Below are positions 17,459 to 25,220 of a stretch of 32,767 nt of DNA, piece by piece. Source of the stretch: Solirubrobacteraceae bacterium (GTDB lineage: Bacteria > Actinomycetota > Thermoleophilia > Solirubrobacterales > Solirubrobacteraceae); contig JAUXSD010000190.1 in assembly GCA_030681525.1 (NCBI GenBank), forward strand, positions 1-32,767. Reading direction: 5' to 3'. Position 1 is the first letter of the stretch; every line of letters starts with the position of its first letter. The translations under genes and the position numbers were made by a program. The notes beneath the pieces are model-generated. The model saw only the letters and a list, made by a program, of their open reading frames with translations. It was not told the DNA's origin and did not search any database.

Positions 17459-18255
17459 GACGACTGCACCGGGTCGGCCGTGCCCATGAGCCGGTGGTAG
17501 AACGGCATGCCCTCGCCGACCGGCCCGTCGAAGATCTTCTCGCCGCCGTCGAGCACGATCACCCGCTCGCACGTGCGCTCGATGAGCGCGGGGTCGTGGG
17601 AGACGAGCACGAGCGTCGCGCCGCCGGCGATCTGCTCGGCGATGCGCGCCTCGCACTTGCGCTGGAAGGCCTCGTCGCCGACCGCGAGCACCTCGTCGAT
17701 GAGCAGCACGTCGGCGTCGAGGTGCGCGGCGATCGAGAAGCCCAGGCGCAGGAACATGCCCGACGAGTACGTCGCGACCGGGGCGTCGATGAAGTCGCCG
17801 AGCTCCGAGAAGGCGACGATCGCATCGAGGCGCTCCTCGATCTGCTCCTTGACCAGGCCGTGCAGCGCGCCGTTGAGGAAGATGTTCTCGCGTCCGGAGA
17901 AGTCGCGCCCGAAGCCCGCGCCGAGCTCGAGCTGGGCGACGACCTGGCCGCCGCAGGCGACGCGGCCGCGGTTCAGCGGGACGATCCCCGCCAGGACGCG
18001 CAGCGTCGAGGACTTGCCGGCGCCGTTGCGGCCGACCATGCCGACGGTCTCGCCCGGCTCGATGCGCAGCGAGACGTCGCGCAGCGCCTGCACCGGGGCC
18101 GGGCCGCCGGCCCGCGCGCGGCCGATCAGCATCTCCTTCAGCGTCCGGCCGCGGTCGGCCTTGACGCTGAACGCGCGCGAGGCGTGCTCGAGCACGATCT
18201 CGCCCGGCCGCACGCCGTCGTCGTAGACACCGCGCCCGCCTGCCCGCCGGCTCAC
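17455..18255 (-). CDS. Polysaccharide ABC transporter ATP-binding protein (Wzt-like, short form)
   Basis: A 266-residue ATPase for export of a polyprenyl-linked glycan. Walker A is GRNGAGKSS (75-83), the signature motif is YSSGMFLRLGFSIA (163 onward), Walker B is VLLIDE (183-188) with the typical LAVGDEAFQRKC following, and the H-loop is VLVSHD. The YSSGM signature and GDEAFQRKC are characteristic of the Wzt/TagH/RfbE branch. It ends soon after the nucleotide-binding domain, so the O-antigen-binding C-terminal domain of long Wzt proteins is absent. GTG 18255 overlaps the permease stop (GTGA), and its own stop overlaps the next gene. Confidence 0.92.
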   Translation of the reverse strand: MSRRAGGRGVYDDGVRPGEIVLEHASRAFSVKADRGRTLKEMLIGRARAGGPAPVQALRDVSLRIEPGETVGMVGRNGAGKSSTLRVLAGIVPLNRGRVACGGQVVAQLELGAGFGRDFSGRENIFLNGALHGLVKEQIEERLDAIVAFSELGDFIDAPVATYSSGMFLRLGFSIAAHLDADVLLIDEVLAVGDEAFQRKCEARIAEQIAGGATLVLVSHDPALIERTCERVIVLDGGEKIFDGPVGEGMPFYHRLMGTADPVQSS

Positions 18256-19016
18256 ACGACCACCGCCAGCTCGTCCTGCATGCGATCGAACAGCCACCTG
18301 CCGCCGAGCAGCATGAGCAGCGCGGCGCCCGCGACGTAGGCCAGCACGGCGAGATCCGGCACGACGCCGCCGTAGATGACGTCGCGGATCGCCGTGATGA
18401 ACGGCGCGATCGGGTTGCCCCACTCGAGCAGGTGGCGGTACGCGTCGCGGCGGGTGATCGACTCGATCTGAAAGAAGATCGGCGAGACGAAGAACCAGGG
18501 CAGCAGCGCCGCCGACAGGATCGGCGCGACGTCGCGGAAGTACGCGTGCAGGATGCTCACCGCCAGCGCGAAGCCCAGCGTGAAGGCGTACAGGCAGGCG
18601 AGGATCAGCGGCAGCAGCAGCAGCGCCACGTCGAGCGTCCCGCGGATGGCGATGGTCACGATGGTGACGAGCGCCAGGATCACGAGGAACGTCACGAGCT
18701 GCACGCTCACGACCGCGCCCGGGATCGCGGCGCGCGGAAAGCGCGCCTTGCGCACCAGCGCGCCCTGTTCGAGCAGCGACGGCGCGGCCGACAGCACCGA
18801 CTGGCTGAAGAAGATCCAGACGACGAGCCCGACCATGAGAAACAGCGGGTAGTCGGGGATGTCGTCGAGCTTGAAGATGAGGCCGAACATGAGGTAGTAG
18901 GCGCCCATCAGCACCAGCGGGTTGATGAGGTACCAGGCCACGCCGAGCGCCGAGCCCTTGTACTTCTGGCGCAGCTCGCGCCGCACGAGCTGCTCGAAGA
19001 GGTAGCGGTAGGCCAC
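18252..19016 (-). CDS. Polysaccharide ABC transporter permease (Wzm-like, ABC-2 family)
   Basis: A 254-residue inner-membrane permease. It starts with the amphipathic interface helix YLFEQLVRRELRQKYKGSALGVAWYLINPL, a hallmark of Wzm/TagG permeases. About six membrane segments follow, with the short loop VRKARFPRAAIP between segments 2 and 3 and the C-terminal NPIAPFITAIRD block before the last membrane pair. It partners the overlapping ATPase gene to translocate a lipid-linked glycan. The GTG start at 19016 lies 6 nt after a CATAAT hexamer, so this gene probably begins a transcript of its own covering 19016-16071. Confidence 0.93.
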   Translation of the reverse strand: MAYRYLFEQLVRRELRQKYKGSALGVAWYLINPLVLMGAYYLMFGLIFKLDDIPDYPLFLMVGLVVWIFFSQSVLSAAPSLLEQGALVRKARFPRAAIPGAVVSVQLVTFLVILALVTIVTIAIRGTLDVALLLLPLILACLYAFTLGFALAVSILHAYFRDVAPILSAALLPWFFVSPIFFQIESITRRDAYRHLLEWGNPIAPFITAIRDVIYGGVVPDLAVLAYVAGAALLMLLGGRWLFDRMQDELAVVV

Positions 19017-19028
19017 GCGCCGATTATG
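19017..19028 (-). promoter_or_regulatory. Putative leaderless promoter (-10 CATAAT) of the export operon
   Basis: On the minus strand CATAAT (19028-19023), 5 of 6 matches to TATAAT, is followed by 6 nt and then the GTG start at 19016. No Shine-Dalgarno is present. Confidence 0.55.
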
Positions 19029-19073
19029 GCCGTCGCGCGCGCGGCGCCGGGGGCCGGGCGCCCCGCGCCGCGG

Positions 19074-20681
19074 TCACGGACCCTTCGCGTTGAGCCGTTT
19101 GAAGACGCCGTAGCGCTCGTCGAGCGACGCGATGAGCCCCAGGGCGCTCGACAGCGACCGCGGAGGGTGCGCGACGAGCGAGTCGCGGGCGGCGAGCGCG
19201 CCGAAGTCGATCTGCACCGGGCCCTCGCGGCCCGGGAAGACGACCCCGGCGAGCTGCATGACGTTGATGATCTCCTGCGCCATGAGCCCGTACATGATCG
19301 TCGTCGGGTGGACCCCGTCGAGCGAGAACAGCCCGCCGGCGGTGCGCCCGCTCTCGTCGCTGGCGAAGAAGCGCGAGTCCGGCACCGGGCGCAGCTCGCG
19401 CAGGCCCCGCGGCAGCGGATACGCCGTCCACCAGCTCGGTCGCGACGACTCGTCGTTGATGTAGCGGCGCGAGGCCAGCCGGTCGAGCTGGCCGCAGAGG
19501 TCCAGCAGCAGCCAGTCGTGGCCGGCCAGGCGGGCGGCGTGGACGGCGTCCTCGATCGCGGCGTTGTAGAGATCGATCGCGGCGTCGATCGCGCGCGCCT
19601 CGGCGGCGGTGATGTGCTGGTGCACGCGCGGGTCGAAGCGCTCGTCGGTCACCCACGGGCGCGCGTAGAACGGGAAGTAGCGCGCGTCGCCGGAGACCTT
19701 GTCGCCGATGCCGCGCGCCAGCGGCGCGATCGTGACGTGCGGCACGGTGCACCAGACGACGTGGCGCGCCCGGATCGCACGGACCGCAGCTGCCGCGGCG
19801 GCGAGCTCCTCGCGAAAATGCGCGGGGTCCCAGACCGTCCACGTACCGCGCGCCTCGGGAGCGTCGTAGGAGCTGCTCGCCGACCAGCAGACGCGCAGCT
19901 GCGTCACCGCGCCGAGCACGTTGTTGGCGCCGAGCATGACGACGAGCGTCTCGATGCCGTCGCCCTCGCCCGGCGTCTGCACGGTCCCGTCCGCGCCCAG
20001 CGCGGCCGCGGTGGCGATCGGGCTGAGCTCCTGCTGGCCCTCCGGCCCCGGCGCCAGGACGCGCAGCGCCGCGCGCTCGTTGGCGTTCTGCACGACCTGC
20101 TTGAGCAGCGCGTCGGTCGGCGCCGCGATGTCCGTGCGGCACATCTGCGCGGTGCGCACGTTGGCGTCGTAGAAGTCCCAGCCGTAGATCCCGAGGTTGT
20201 GGTTGCGCGTGCCGAAGCGGCCCGGCTCCTGGGCATCGCGCTCCCACCAGTCCTCGATCTCGTCCATGAGGTCGTGGATCTTCATCGCGGCGAACGCCAG
20301 CTCCAGCCCGCTGATGCGATCGCCGAACCGGCTCTCCAGCTCGCGCAGGAAGTACTCGATGTTCAGCGGCAGCCCGCCGAAGCGGTCGTAGCTCGGATGC
20401 TGGAAGCGGTCGTACATGCCCAGCTCGCGCGCGACGAGCGCCGGATAGGCCAGGTGGGTGTTGTGGATCGCGCCGCTCTGGAAGCCGTGCGTCAGCGAGT
20501 CGCCGACCGTCACCAGCCGGTGCGTGGGCAGCTCCGCGGGCCGCCCGTCGACGGCGCGCGGGCGGCGAGGATCGAGCTCGACGCCGAGCTGCGGGTCCAA
20601 GCGCGGGACGCGCGCATCCTGCGGTGACTGCGCGGCGAGGACCTCGGGTGGCACCGCCTTGATGCACTCTGCCGTCGCCAT
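19074..20681 (-). CDS. SGNH/GDSL-family hydrolase, large form
   Basis: A 535-residue protein with the three visible SGNH blocks: block I VGDSLTHGFQSG with nucleophile Ser62, block III LGANNVLG with N253/N254, and block V SLDGVHPT with Asp455 and His458. Families with this set are esterases or lipases that remove acyl groups from glycans or lipids. At 535 residues it is much longer than typical 200-250 residue members, mainly from insertions between blocks I and III and between III and V. I see no signal peptide, so it is predicted cytoplasmic unless exported otherwise. It lies between the GH10 gene (79 nt upstream) and the exporter (57 nt downstream). GAGGGG before ATG 20681 is a fair Shine-Dalgarno. 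Confidence 0.85.
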   Translation of the reverse strand: MATAECIKAVPPEVLAAQSPQDARVPRLDPQLGVELDPRRPRAVDGRPAELPTHRLVTVGDSLTHGFQSGAIHNTHLAYPALVARELGMYDRFQHPSYDRFGGLPLNIEYFLRELESRFGDRISGLELAFAAMKIHDLMDEIEDWWERDAQEPGRFGTRNHNLGIYGWDFYDANVRTAQMCRTDIAAPTDALLKQVVQNANERAALRVLAPGPEGQQELSPIATAAALGADGTVQTPGEGDGIETLVVMLGANNVLGAVTQLRVCWSASSSYDAPEARGTWTVWDPAHFREELAAAAAAVRAIRARHVVWCTVPHVTIAPLARGIGDKVSGDARYFPFYARPWVTDERFDPRVHQHITAAEARAIDAAIDLYNAAIEDAVHAARLAGHDWLLLDLCGQLDRLASRRYINDESSRPSWWTAYPLPRGLRELRPVPDSRFFASDESGRTAGGLFSLDGVHPTTIMYGLMAQEIINVMQLAGVVFPGREGPVQIDFGALAARDSLVAHPPRSLSSALGLIASLDERYGVFKRLNAKGP

Positions 20682-20707
20682 GTTGCGTCCCCTCGCTCGC
20701 GGTCTTG

Positions 20708-20727
20708 CCGCAGGCCGCCGGCTGCGG
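20708..20727. other. Small dyad in the leader of the SGNH gene
   Basis: CCGCAG (20708-20713) and CTGCGG (20722-20727) form a 6-bp stem with an 8-nt GC loop in the 79-nt gap between the GH10 stop and the SGNH start. It may be an attenuating or terminating hairpin; evidence is weak. Confidence 0.25.
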
Positions 20728-20760
20728 TTCGGCCTAGCCTCGCAGAGACGCGCGGCGCTG

Positions 20761-21807
20761 TCAGCCGCCGAGCGCGCGCTGCACGGCGCCGAAGGCCGGC
20801 TTGGGCGCGAGCTTGTCGGTGAGCAGCGTCGCGGCGCCCATCCCGGGCTGCGTCTCGGAGATCCACGAGCGGCTGTCGGTGAAGCCCCAGAACGTCAGCG
20901 ACCGGCACGTCACCGTCAGGCAGCCGCGGACGATCTGCTCGTAGATCTGCGCCTGGTGGTCGAGCTTCTGCCCGTCCGGCGGCAGCGGGACGCCGACGTC
21001 GGCCTCGGTGATCGCGATGTCGAGTCCGAGCGCCGCGAAGCGCTGCAGGTTGGCCACGTGGTCGTCCGGCAGCCCGTCGAGGTTGGCGTGGAACTGAAAG
21101 CCGACGCCGTCGATCGGCACGCCGTCGCGCTTGAGCCGGCTGACGATCTCGTAGAGCCGGTCGGACTTCGCGTTGATCCCCTCGGCGCCGATCTCGTTGA
21201 GGTAGAGCTTGGCGTCGGGGTCGGCCCGGTGCGCGAGGCGGAAGGCCAGCGCGATGAAGTCCTCGCCGAGGCGGCGGGCGAAGACCGACGGGCGCAGCCC
21301 GCCGCGGTCGGAGACCGGCTCGTTGACGACGTCCCAGACGCCGACGTCGCCCTTGAAGTGGCCGACGACCTCGGCGATGTGCGTGCGCATCGCCGCCTCG
21401 AGCTCGCGCGGGCCGAGCTCGCGCACCCAGCCGGGCAGCTGGAAGTGCCAGACCAGCGTGTGGCCGCGGATCTTCTGTTTCGCCTCCCGGGCGCGGTCGA
21501 CGATGTCGTCGGCCGGGCCGAACTCGAACTCGCCGCGCTCCGGCTCGATCTGCTCCCACTTCATCTCGTTCTCCGGCGTCACCGTCGAGAACTGCGCCGC
21601 GATCGTCTGGCGGTAGGCGCGGTTGCGCTTGGCGTGGTCGCCGCGCACCGCGGTGCCGATCTCCAGCCCCTTCGCCTTGGCCAGCGTGCGCAGCGGCTGG
21701 CCCGGCAGCGGCTCGGCGTCGGCGCCCCCACGCAGGACCCAGATCGCGCAGAGAACGGCGATGACGACGACGACGCCGAGCGCCACCCGGCGCGGAAATC
21801 CGCCCAA
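20761..21807 (-). CDS. Membrane-anchored glycoside hydrolase family 10 (endo-beta-1,4-xylanase)
   Basis: A 348-residue GH10 enzyme. A basic N-terminus and one hydrophobic helix (about residues 8-25) act as signal anchor. The TIM barrel carries FSTVTPENEMKWEQIEP, HTLVWHFQLPGW, the acid/base Glu163 in WDVVNEP and the nucleophile Glu268 in ITEADV, so all catalytic residues of GH10 are present. GH10 members hydrolyse beta-1,4-xylan and related chains. The start is uncertain: TTG 21807 (1 nt after the upstream stop) keeps the positive n-region, while GTG 21786 removes it. Lying inside a surface-polysaccharide locus with a UDP-xylose synthase, it may trim the cell's own polymer rather than plant xylan. 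Confidence 0.9.
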   Translation of the reverse strand: MGGFPRRVALGVVVVIAVLCAIWVLRGGADAEPLPGQPLRTLAKAKGLEIGTAVRGDHAKRNRAYRQTIAAQFSTVTPENEMKWEQIEPERGEFEFGPADDIVDRAREAKQKIRGHTLVWHFQLPGWVRELGPRELEAAMRTHIAEVVGHFKGDVGVWDVVNEPVSDRGGLRPSVFARRLGEDFIALAFRLAHRADPDAKLYLNEIGAEGINAKSDRLYEIVSRLKRDGVPIDGVGFQFHANLDGLPDDHVANLQRFAALGLDIAITEADVGVPLPPDGQKLDHQAQIYEQIVRGCLTVTCRSLTFWGFTDSRSWISETQPGMGAATLLTDKLAPKPAFGAVQRALGG

Positions 21808-21808
21808 C

Positions 21809-23335
21809 TCAGAAGGCGCCGCGGCGCGTCAGCACGGCGGGGACGGTCTTGAGGAGGATGCTGAGGTCCAGGAAGACCGACCAGCGCTCGAGGTAGAGGA
21901 AGTCCAGCCGCACGAGGTCGTCGAAGTCCAGCTCCGAGCGCCCGGAGACCTGCCACAGCCCGGTGATGCCCGGCGTGACGAGGTAGCGCTTCTTGTGCCA
22001 TTCCTCGAGGCGCTGGAAGTCGCGCTCGGGCAGCGGCCGCGGGCCGACGAGCGACATCTGCCCGCGCACGACGTTGAACAGCTGCGGCAGCTCGTCGAGC
22101 GAGTAGCGCCGCAGGAAGCGCCCGACCGGGGTCATGCGCGGGTCGTCGCGCATTTTGAACAGCGCGCCCGTCGCCTCGTTGAGCGACTCGAGGTCGGCCT
22201 GGCGCTGGTCGGCGTCGCGGTACATCGTGCGGAACTTCAGGCAGGCGAACGGCGCCCCGCCGATGCCCGGCCGCATCGAGCGGTAGATGACCGGGCCGCG
22301 CGAGCTGAGCCGGACGGCCAGCGCGCCGAGCGCCAGCACCGGGCTGAGCAGCACGATGAGAACCAGCGAGCCGGCGAGGTCGAACGTGCGCTTGACGAAG
22401 AAGTCGAAGCCCTCGAACACCGGCGGCTTGAGCTCGAACAGCGGCACGGCCTCGCCCGGCACGAACTCGGCGCGGTGCACGAGCAGCTCCATCGTCGACG
22501 GCGCGATCCGCACGCGCACCCCGGCCCCGTGGGCGACGTCGACGAGCTCGACGGCCTGCGGCTGCGGGAAGTCCGGGTCGGCGATGATGACCTCGTCGAT
22601 GCGGTGGCGGTGGATCACCTGCGCCAGCTCGCTGAGCGTGCCGAGCGACAGCAGCCCGTTGTCGGGGCGCGGCGTCAGCGAGATGAAGCCGACGACGTTG
22701 ACCGTCGGGTGCGCGGCGTCGCGCAACGCGTGGCCGACGGCCTCGATGTGCTGGCCGCTGCCGACGAGCACCGCGCGGCGCTGGTAGCCGGCGGCGCGCA
22801 GCAGCGCGCCGGTCGACTTCTCGTAGCCCAGGCGCAGCAGCGAGACGTACACGACCGCGAAGAACAGCGAGCCGTAGAAGATGTAGTAGGACGTGAACTC
22901 GTGGCCGCTGGCGACCGCGTAGACGAGCGCCACCAGCGCCACCTGCGCCAGCGAGGAGGCGATGCGCGACAGGCCGGGCCGCTCGCCGCGCGCCGAGTAC
23001 AGCCCGGACCGCGCGAACAGCAGCACGGTCAGCAGGCAGGCGAAGTCGAAGAGCTCGTCGGTCGCGGCCGCCTGCGCGCGCAGCTGCCAGACGCCGGTCA
23101 GCAGCCCGGCCTTCAGCCACAGCGCCGTCAGGATCGCCATGTAGATCCCGATCGCGTCGAGCATGAACAGCGCGCCGACGCGCAGCAGGCTGCGCAGCGT
23201 GTCCAGGCGCAGCAGGAACGAGAGGACCGGCGGGCGCTTGCGGCGCACGTCGCGCTCGGACAGCGCGAACTCCGGCGTCGGCGTCGCCACCGTCGCCTTG
23301 GGCACGCCCTCCCGTGGCTGCTGCGTTGTCGGCAT
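21809..23335 (-). CDS. Polyprenyl-phosphate sugar-1-phosphate transferase (WbaP/ExoY type)
   Basis: A 508-residue initiating enzyme that moves a sugar 1-phosphate from a UDP-sugar to undecaprenyl phosphate. The N-terminal half has about four membrane helices followed by a cytoplasmic Rossmann-like CoA-binding domain (RRAVLVGSGQHIEAVGHALRD). The C-terminal catalytic domain begins with a membrane helix after VKRTFDLAGS and shows SRGPVIYRSMRPG, ACLKFRTMYRDAD, LRRYSLDELPQL, GQMSLVGPRPLP and ITGLWQVSGRSELDFDDLVRLD. This is the full-length architecture of bacterial priming glycosyltransferases. The ATG 23335 is preceded at 6 nt by TTAGAG. It is followed 1 nt later by the GH10 gene. Confidence 0.95.
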   Translation of the reverse strand: MPTTQQPREGVPKATVATPTPEFALSERDVRRKRPPVLSFLLRLDTLRSLLRVGALFMLDAIGIYMAILTALWLKAGLLTGVWQLRAQAAATDELFDFACLLTVLLFARSGLYSARGERPGLSRIASSLAQVALVALVYAVASGHEFTSYYIFYGSLFFAVVYVSLLRLGYEKSTGALLRAAGYQRRAVLVGSGQHIEAVGHALRDAAHPTVNVVGFISLTPRPDNGLLSLGTLSELAQVIHRHRIDEVIIADPDFPQPQAVELVDVAHGAGVRVRIAPSTMELLVHRAEFVPGEAVPLFELKPPVFEGFDFFVKRTFDLAGSLVLIVLLSPVLALGALAVRLSSRGPVIYRSMRPGIGGAPFACLKFRTMYRDADQRQADLESLNEATGALFKMRDDPRMTPVGRFLRRYSLDELPQLFNVVRGQMSLVGPRPLPERDFQRLEEWHKKRYLVTPGITGLWQVSGRSELDFDDLVRLDFLYLERWSVFLDLSILLKTVPAVLTRRGAF

Positions 23336-23428
23336 CCCCTGCTCTAACGCCTCACGATGGCAGATGTTCCGTCACCGCGCCAGCGGTGGACGGAGAACCT
23401 TTTTGGCCTGCTGTGTCCAGGGTTCCGA

Positions 23429-24379
23429 TCAGGCACCGCCGCGTCCGACGAGCGCCGCGGCGCCCGACGCCTCGAGGGTTCGTGCGAGGCCGTCGTGCAG
23501 CTCGATCTCGGGCTCCCAGTGCAGCAGCTCGCGCGCCAGCGTGATGTCCGGCTGGCGCACCTGCGGATCGTCGGTGGGCAGCGCCTCGTAGACGATCTCC
23601 GAGCTCGAGCCGGTCACGTCGATGACCTGTTGGGCCAGCTCCAGCAGCGTGAACTCGTTCGGGTTGCCGACGTTGATCGGCCCCTGCTCGCCGGATTCCG
23701 CGAGCGCGATCATGCCGCGGATGAGGTCGTCGACGTAGCAGAACGAGCGCGTCTGACTGCCGTCGCCGAACACGGTGATCGGCCGGTTCTGCAGCGCCTG
23801 GCGCAGGAACGTCGGGATCGCGCGGCCGTCGTACGGCCTCATTCGACTCCCGTAGGTGTTGAAGATGCGGATGATCGACGTGTCGACGCCCTGCTGGCGG
23901 TGGTAGGCCATCGTCAGCGCCTCGGCGTAGCGCTTGGCCTCGTCGTAGACGCCGCGCGGGCCGATCGGGTTGACGTGGCCCCAGTACGTCTCCTTCTGCG
24001 GATGGACCTGCGGGTCGCCGTAGACCTCGCTCGTCGAGGCCAGCAGGAAGCGTGCGCGGTGCTTCTTGGCGAGGCCCAGCGTGTGGTGCGTGCCGTGCGA
24101 GCCGACCTTCAGCGTGTGCAGCGGCAGGCGCAGGTAGTCGATCGGCGAGGCCGGCGACGCGAGGTGGTAGACGACGTCCACCGGCCGCTGCACGAAGTAC
24201 GGCTGCACGATGTCGCACTGCAGAAACTCGAACTCCGGCACCCGGATGTGCTCGATATTGCGCAGCGAGCCGGTCTCGAGGTTGTCGACGCAGACGACGT
24301 GGTGGCCGCGGCGCAGCAGCTCGTCGCACAGATGCGAGCCCAGAAACCCCGCGCCACCGGTGACAAGGCAGGTGGCCAT
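23429..24379 (-). CDS. UDP-glucuronate decarboxylase (UDP-xylose synthase)
   Basis: A 316-residue NAD-dependent extended SDR enzyme. GGAGFLG (8-14) binds NAD, D32 begins the adenosine-ribose contact, [16 protein letters not shown] (115-130) and YDEAKR (145-150, Y145/K149) hold the catalytic residues. [30 protein letters not shown] and [19 protein letters not shown] are the classic UDP-xylose synthase blocks, separating it from epimerases and dTDP-glucose dehydratases. It converts UDP-glucuronate to UDP-xylose. It is the first gene of the minus-strand polysaccharide run. A TAGAGT hexamer ends 8 nt before ATG 24379. Confidence 0.9.
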   Translation of the reverse strand: MATCLVTGGAGFLGSHLCDELLRRGHHVVCVDNLETGSLRNIEHIRVPEFEFLQCDIVQPYFVQRPVDVVYHLASPASPIDYLRLPLHTLKVGSHGTHHTLGLAKKHRARFLLASTSEVYGDPQVHPQKETYWGHVNPIGPRGVYDEAKRYAEALTMAYHRQQGVDTSIIRIFNTYGSRMRPYDGRAIPTFLRQALQNRPITVFGDGSQTRSFCYVDDLIRGMIALAESGEQGPINVGNPNEFTLLELAQQVIDVTGSSSEIVYEALPTDDPQVRQPDITLARELLHWEPEIELHDGLARTLEASGAAALVGRGGA

Positions 24380-24393
24380 AGGCGTGGACTCTA
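24380..24393 (-). promoter_or_regulatory. Putative leaderless promoter (-10 TAGAGT) of the UDP-xylose synthase gene
   Basis: On the minus strand TAGAGT (24393-24388) is followed by 8 nt and ATG 24379. There is no Shine-Dalgarno in the 45-nt gap to the preceding small gene. Confidence 0.45.
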
Positions 24394-24424
24394 GCGGCGC
24401 AAGGCCGAACGACGGGGGCGTGAG

Positions 24425-24604
24425 CTAGCGCTTGCGCGCGGCCCGCAGGTGCTTCTTCTTGAGGTCGGGCGTGATCACGACCAGGCCGTCGGGGCGCTTG
24501 TAGGCGAAGCCGCGCACGATCAGCCGCTTCGTCACCACAGGACAGCGCTTGCAACGCGGGCTGCTCTTGCAGCAGCGCTTCTTCGGCTTGACGAGCAACT
24601 TCAT
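24425..24604 (-). CDS. Small basic Cys-rich protein (59 aa)
   Basis: ATG 24604 to TAG 24427-24425 encodes 59 residues: a Lys-rich start (MKLLVKPKKR), then CCKSSPRCKRCPVV with four cysteines (11, 12, 18, 21), then VTKRLIVRGFAYKRPDG and a basic C-terminus. The CC-x5-C-x2-C spacing suggests a zinc or iron-sulfur site, and the many Lys/Arg suggest nucleic-acid contact; both are inference. It seems to resemble small conserved actinobacterial proteins of unknown role, from memory only. A TAGGCT hexamer ends 6 nt before the ATG, which supports real expression. It is divergent from the ferritin gene across 45 nt. Confidence 0.75.
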   Translation of the reverse strand: MKLLVKPKKRCCKSSPRCKRCPVVTKRLIVRGFAYKRPDGLVVITPDLKKKHLRAARKR

Positions 24605-24616
24605 TAGGGGAGCCTA
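24605..24616 (-). promoter_or_regulatory. Putative leaderless promoter (-10 TAGGCT) of the Cys-rich gene
   Basis: On the minus strand TAGGCT (24616-24611) plus 6 nt leads to ATG 24604. The ferritin promoter hexamer faces the other way only 21 nt further on, so the two promoters are back to back and could share a regulator. Confidence 0.5.
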
Positions 24617-24637
24617 ACGGGTGCCACCAAACGCGGG

Positions 24638-24649
24638 TACTCTTTCGGC
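24638..24649 (+). promoter_or_regulatory. Putative leaderless promoter (-10 TACTCT) of the ferritin gene
   Basis: TACTCT at 24638-24643 is followed by 6 nt and ATG 24650, without a Shine-Dalgarno. Confidence 0.5.
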
Positions 24650-25183
24650 ATGCCCGCCCAACCTTTTGTCGAGCTTCTCAACGAGCAGATCGGCCACGAG
24701 TTCGCCGCGTCGCAGCAGTACCTCGCGATCGCCTCCTACTACGACGACGAGACGCTACCGCGACTGGCCGCGTTCTTCTACGCCCAGGCGCTCGAAGAGC
24801 GCAATCACGCGCTGATGATGGTCCAGTACCTCCTCGACGCGGACGCGCCGGCCCCGATCCCCGGCGTCGCCGCGCCGCAGAACGGCTTCGGCGACGTCGT
24901 CGAGCCGATCGCCCTGGCGCTCGAGCAGGAGAAGCGCGTGACCCAGCAGATCAACGCGCTGGCCGCGACCGCCCGGCAGGAGGGCGACTACTCCAGCGAG
25001 CAGTTCATGCAGTGGTTCATCAAGGAGCAGATCGAGGAGGTCGCCTCGATGAACGACCTGCTCAAGGTCGTCCAGCGCGCCCGCGAGAACCCGCTGCTGG
25101 CCGAGGAGTACCTCGCCCGCGAGGCGCCCGGCGAGGAGGGCCCGGATCCGACGGCGCCGCCCGTCGCCGGCGGCCCCCTGTAG
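24650..25183 (+). CDS. Ferritin (non-haem, FtnA/BfrB type)
   Basis: A 177-residue iron-storage ferritin that oxidises Fe(II) and stores it in a 24-subunit shell. Ferroxidase ligands appear at E17 (helix A, IGHEFAASQQY), E50 and H53 (ALEERNHALMM), E94 (ALEQEKRV) and Q127/E130 (IKEQIEEV), the arrangement of bacterial non-haem ferritins. No haem-binding Met as in bacterioferritin was identified. The Gly/Pro-rich C-terminal 15 residues extend past the last helix. It is divergent from the small Cys-rich gene. Iron-dependent control would be expected, but no iron box is evident in the short spacer. Confidence 0.93.
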   Translation: MPAQPFVELLNEQIGHEFAASQQYLAIASYYDDETLPRLAAFFYAQALEERNHALMMVQYLLDADAPAPIPGVAAPQNGFGDVVEPIALALEQEKRVTQQINALAATARQEGDYSSEQFMQWFIKEQIEEVASMNDLLKVVQRARENPLLAEEYLAREAPGEEGPDPTAPPVAGGPL

Positions 25184-25204
25184 TCCGGCGGAGCGCCGGC
25201 CCGC

Positions 25205-25220
25205 CATACTCGGCGCGACC
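25205..25220 (+). promoter_or_regulatory. Putative promoter (-10 CATACT)
   Basis: CATACT at 25205-25210 ends 10 nt before GTG 25221, which lacks a Shine-Dalgarno. Confidence 0.35.

Noticed and set aside
23341-23428. Terminator in the 93-nt gap between UDP-xylose synthase and the priming transferase
   Set aside because: There is a 6-bp dyad (CACCGC..GCGGTG) and a nearby T5 run, but the T-run is on the wrong strand for these minus-strand genes and 12 nt away from the stem.
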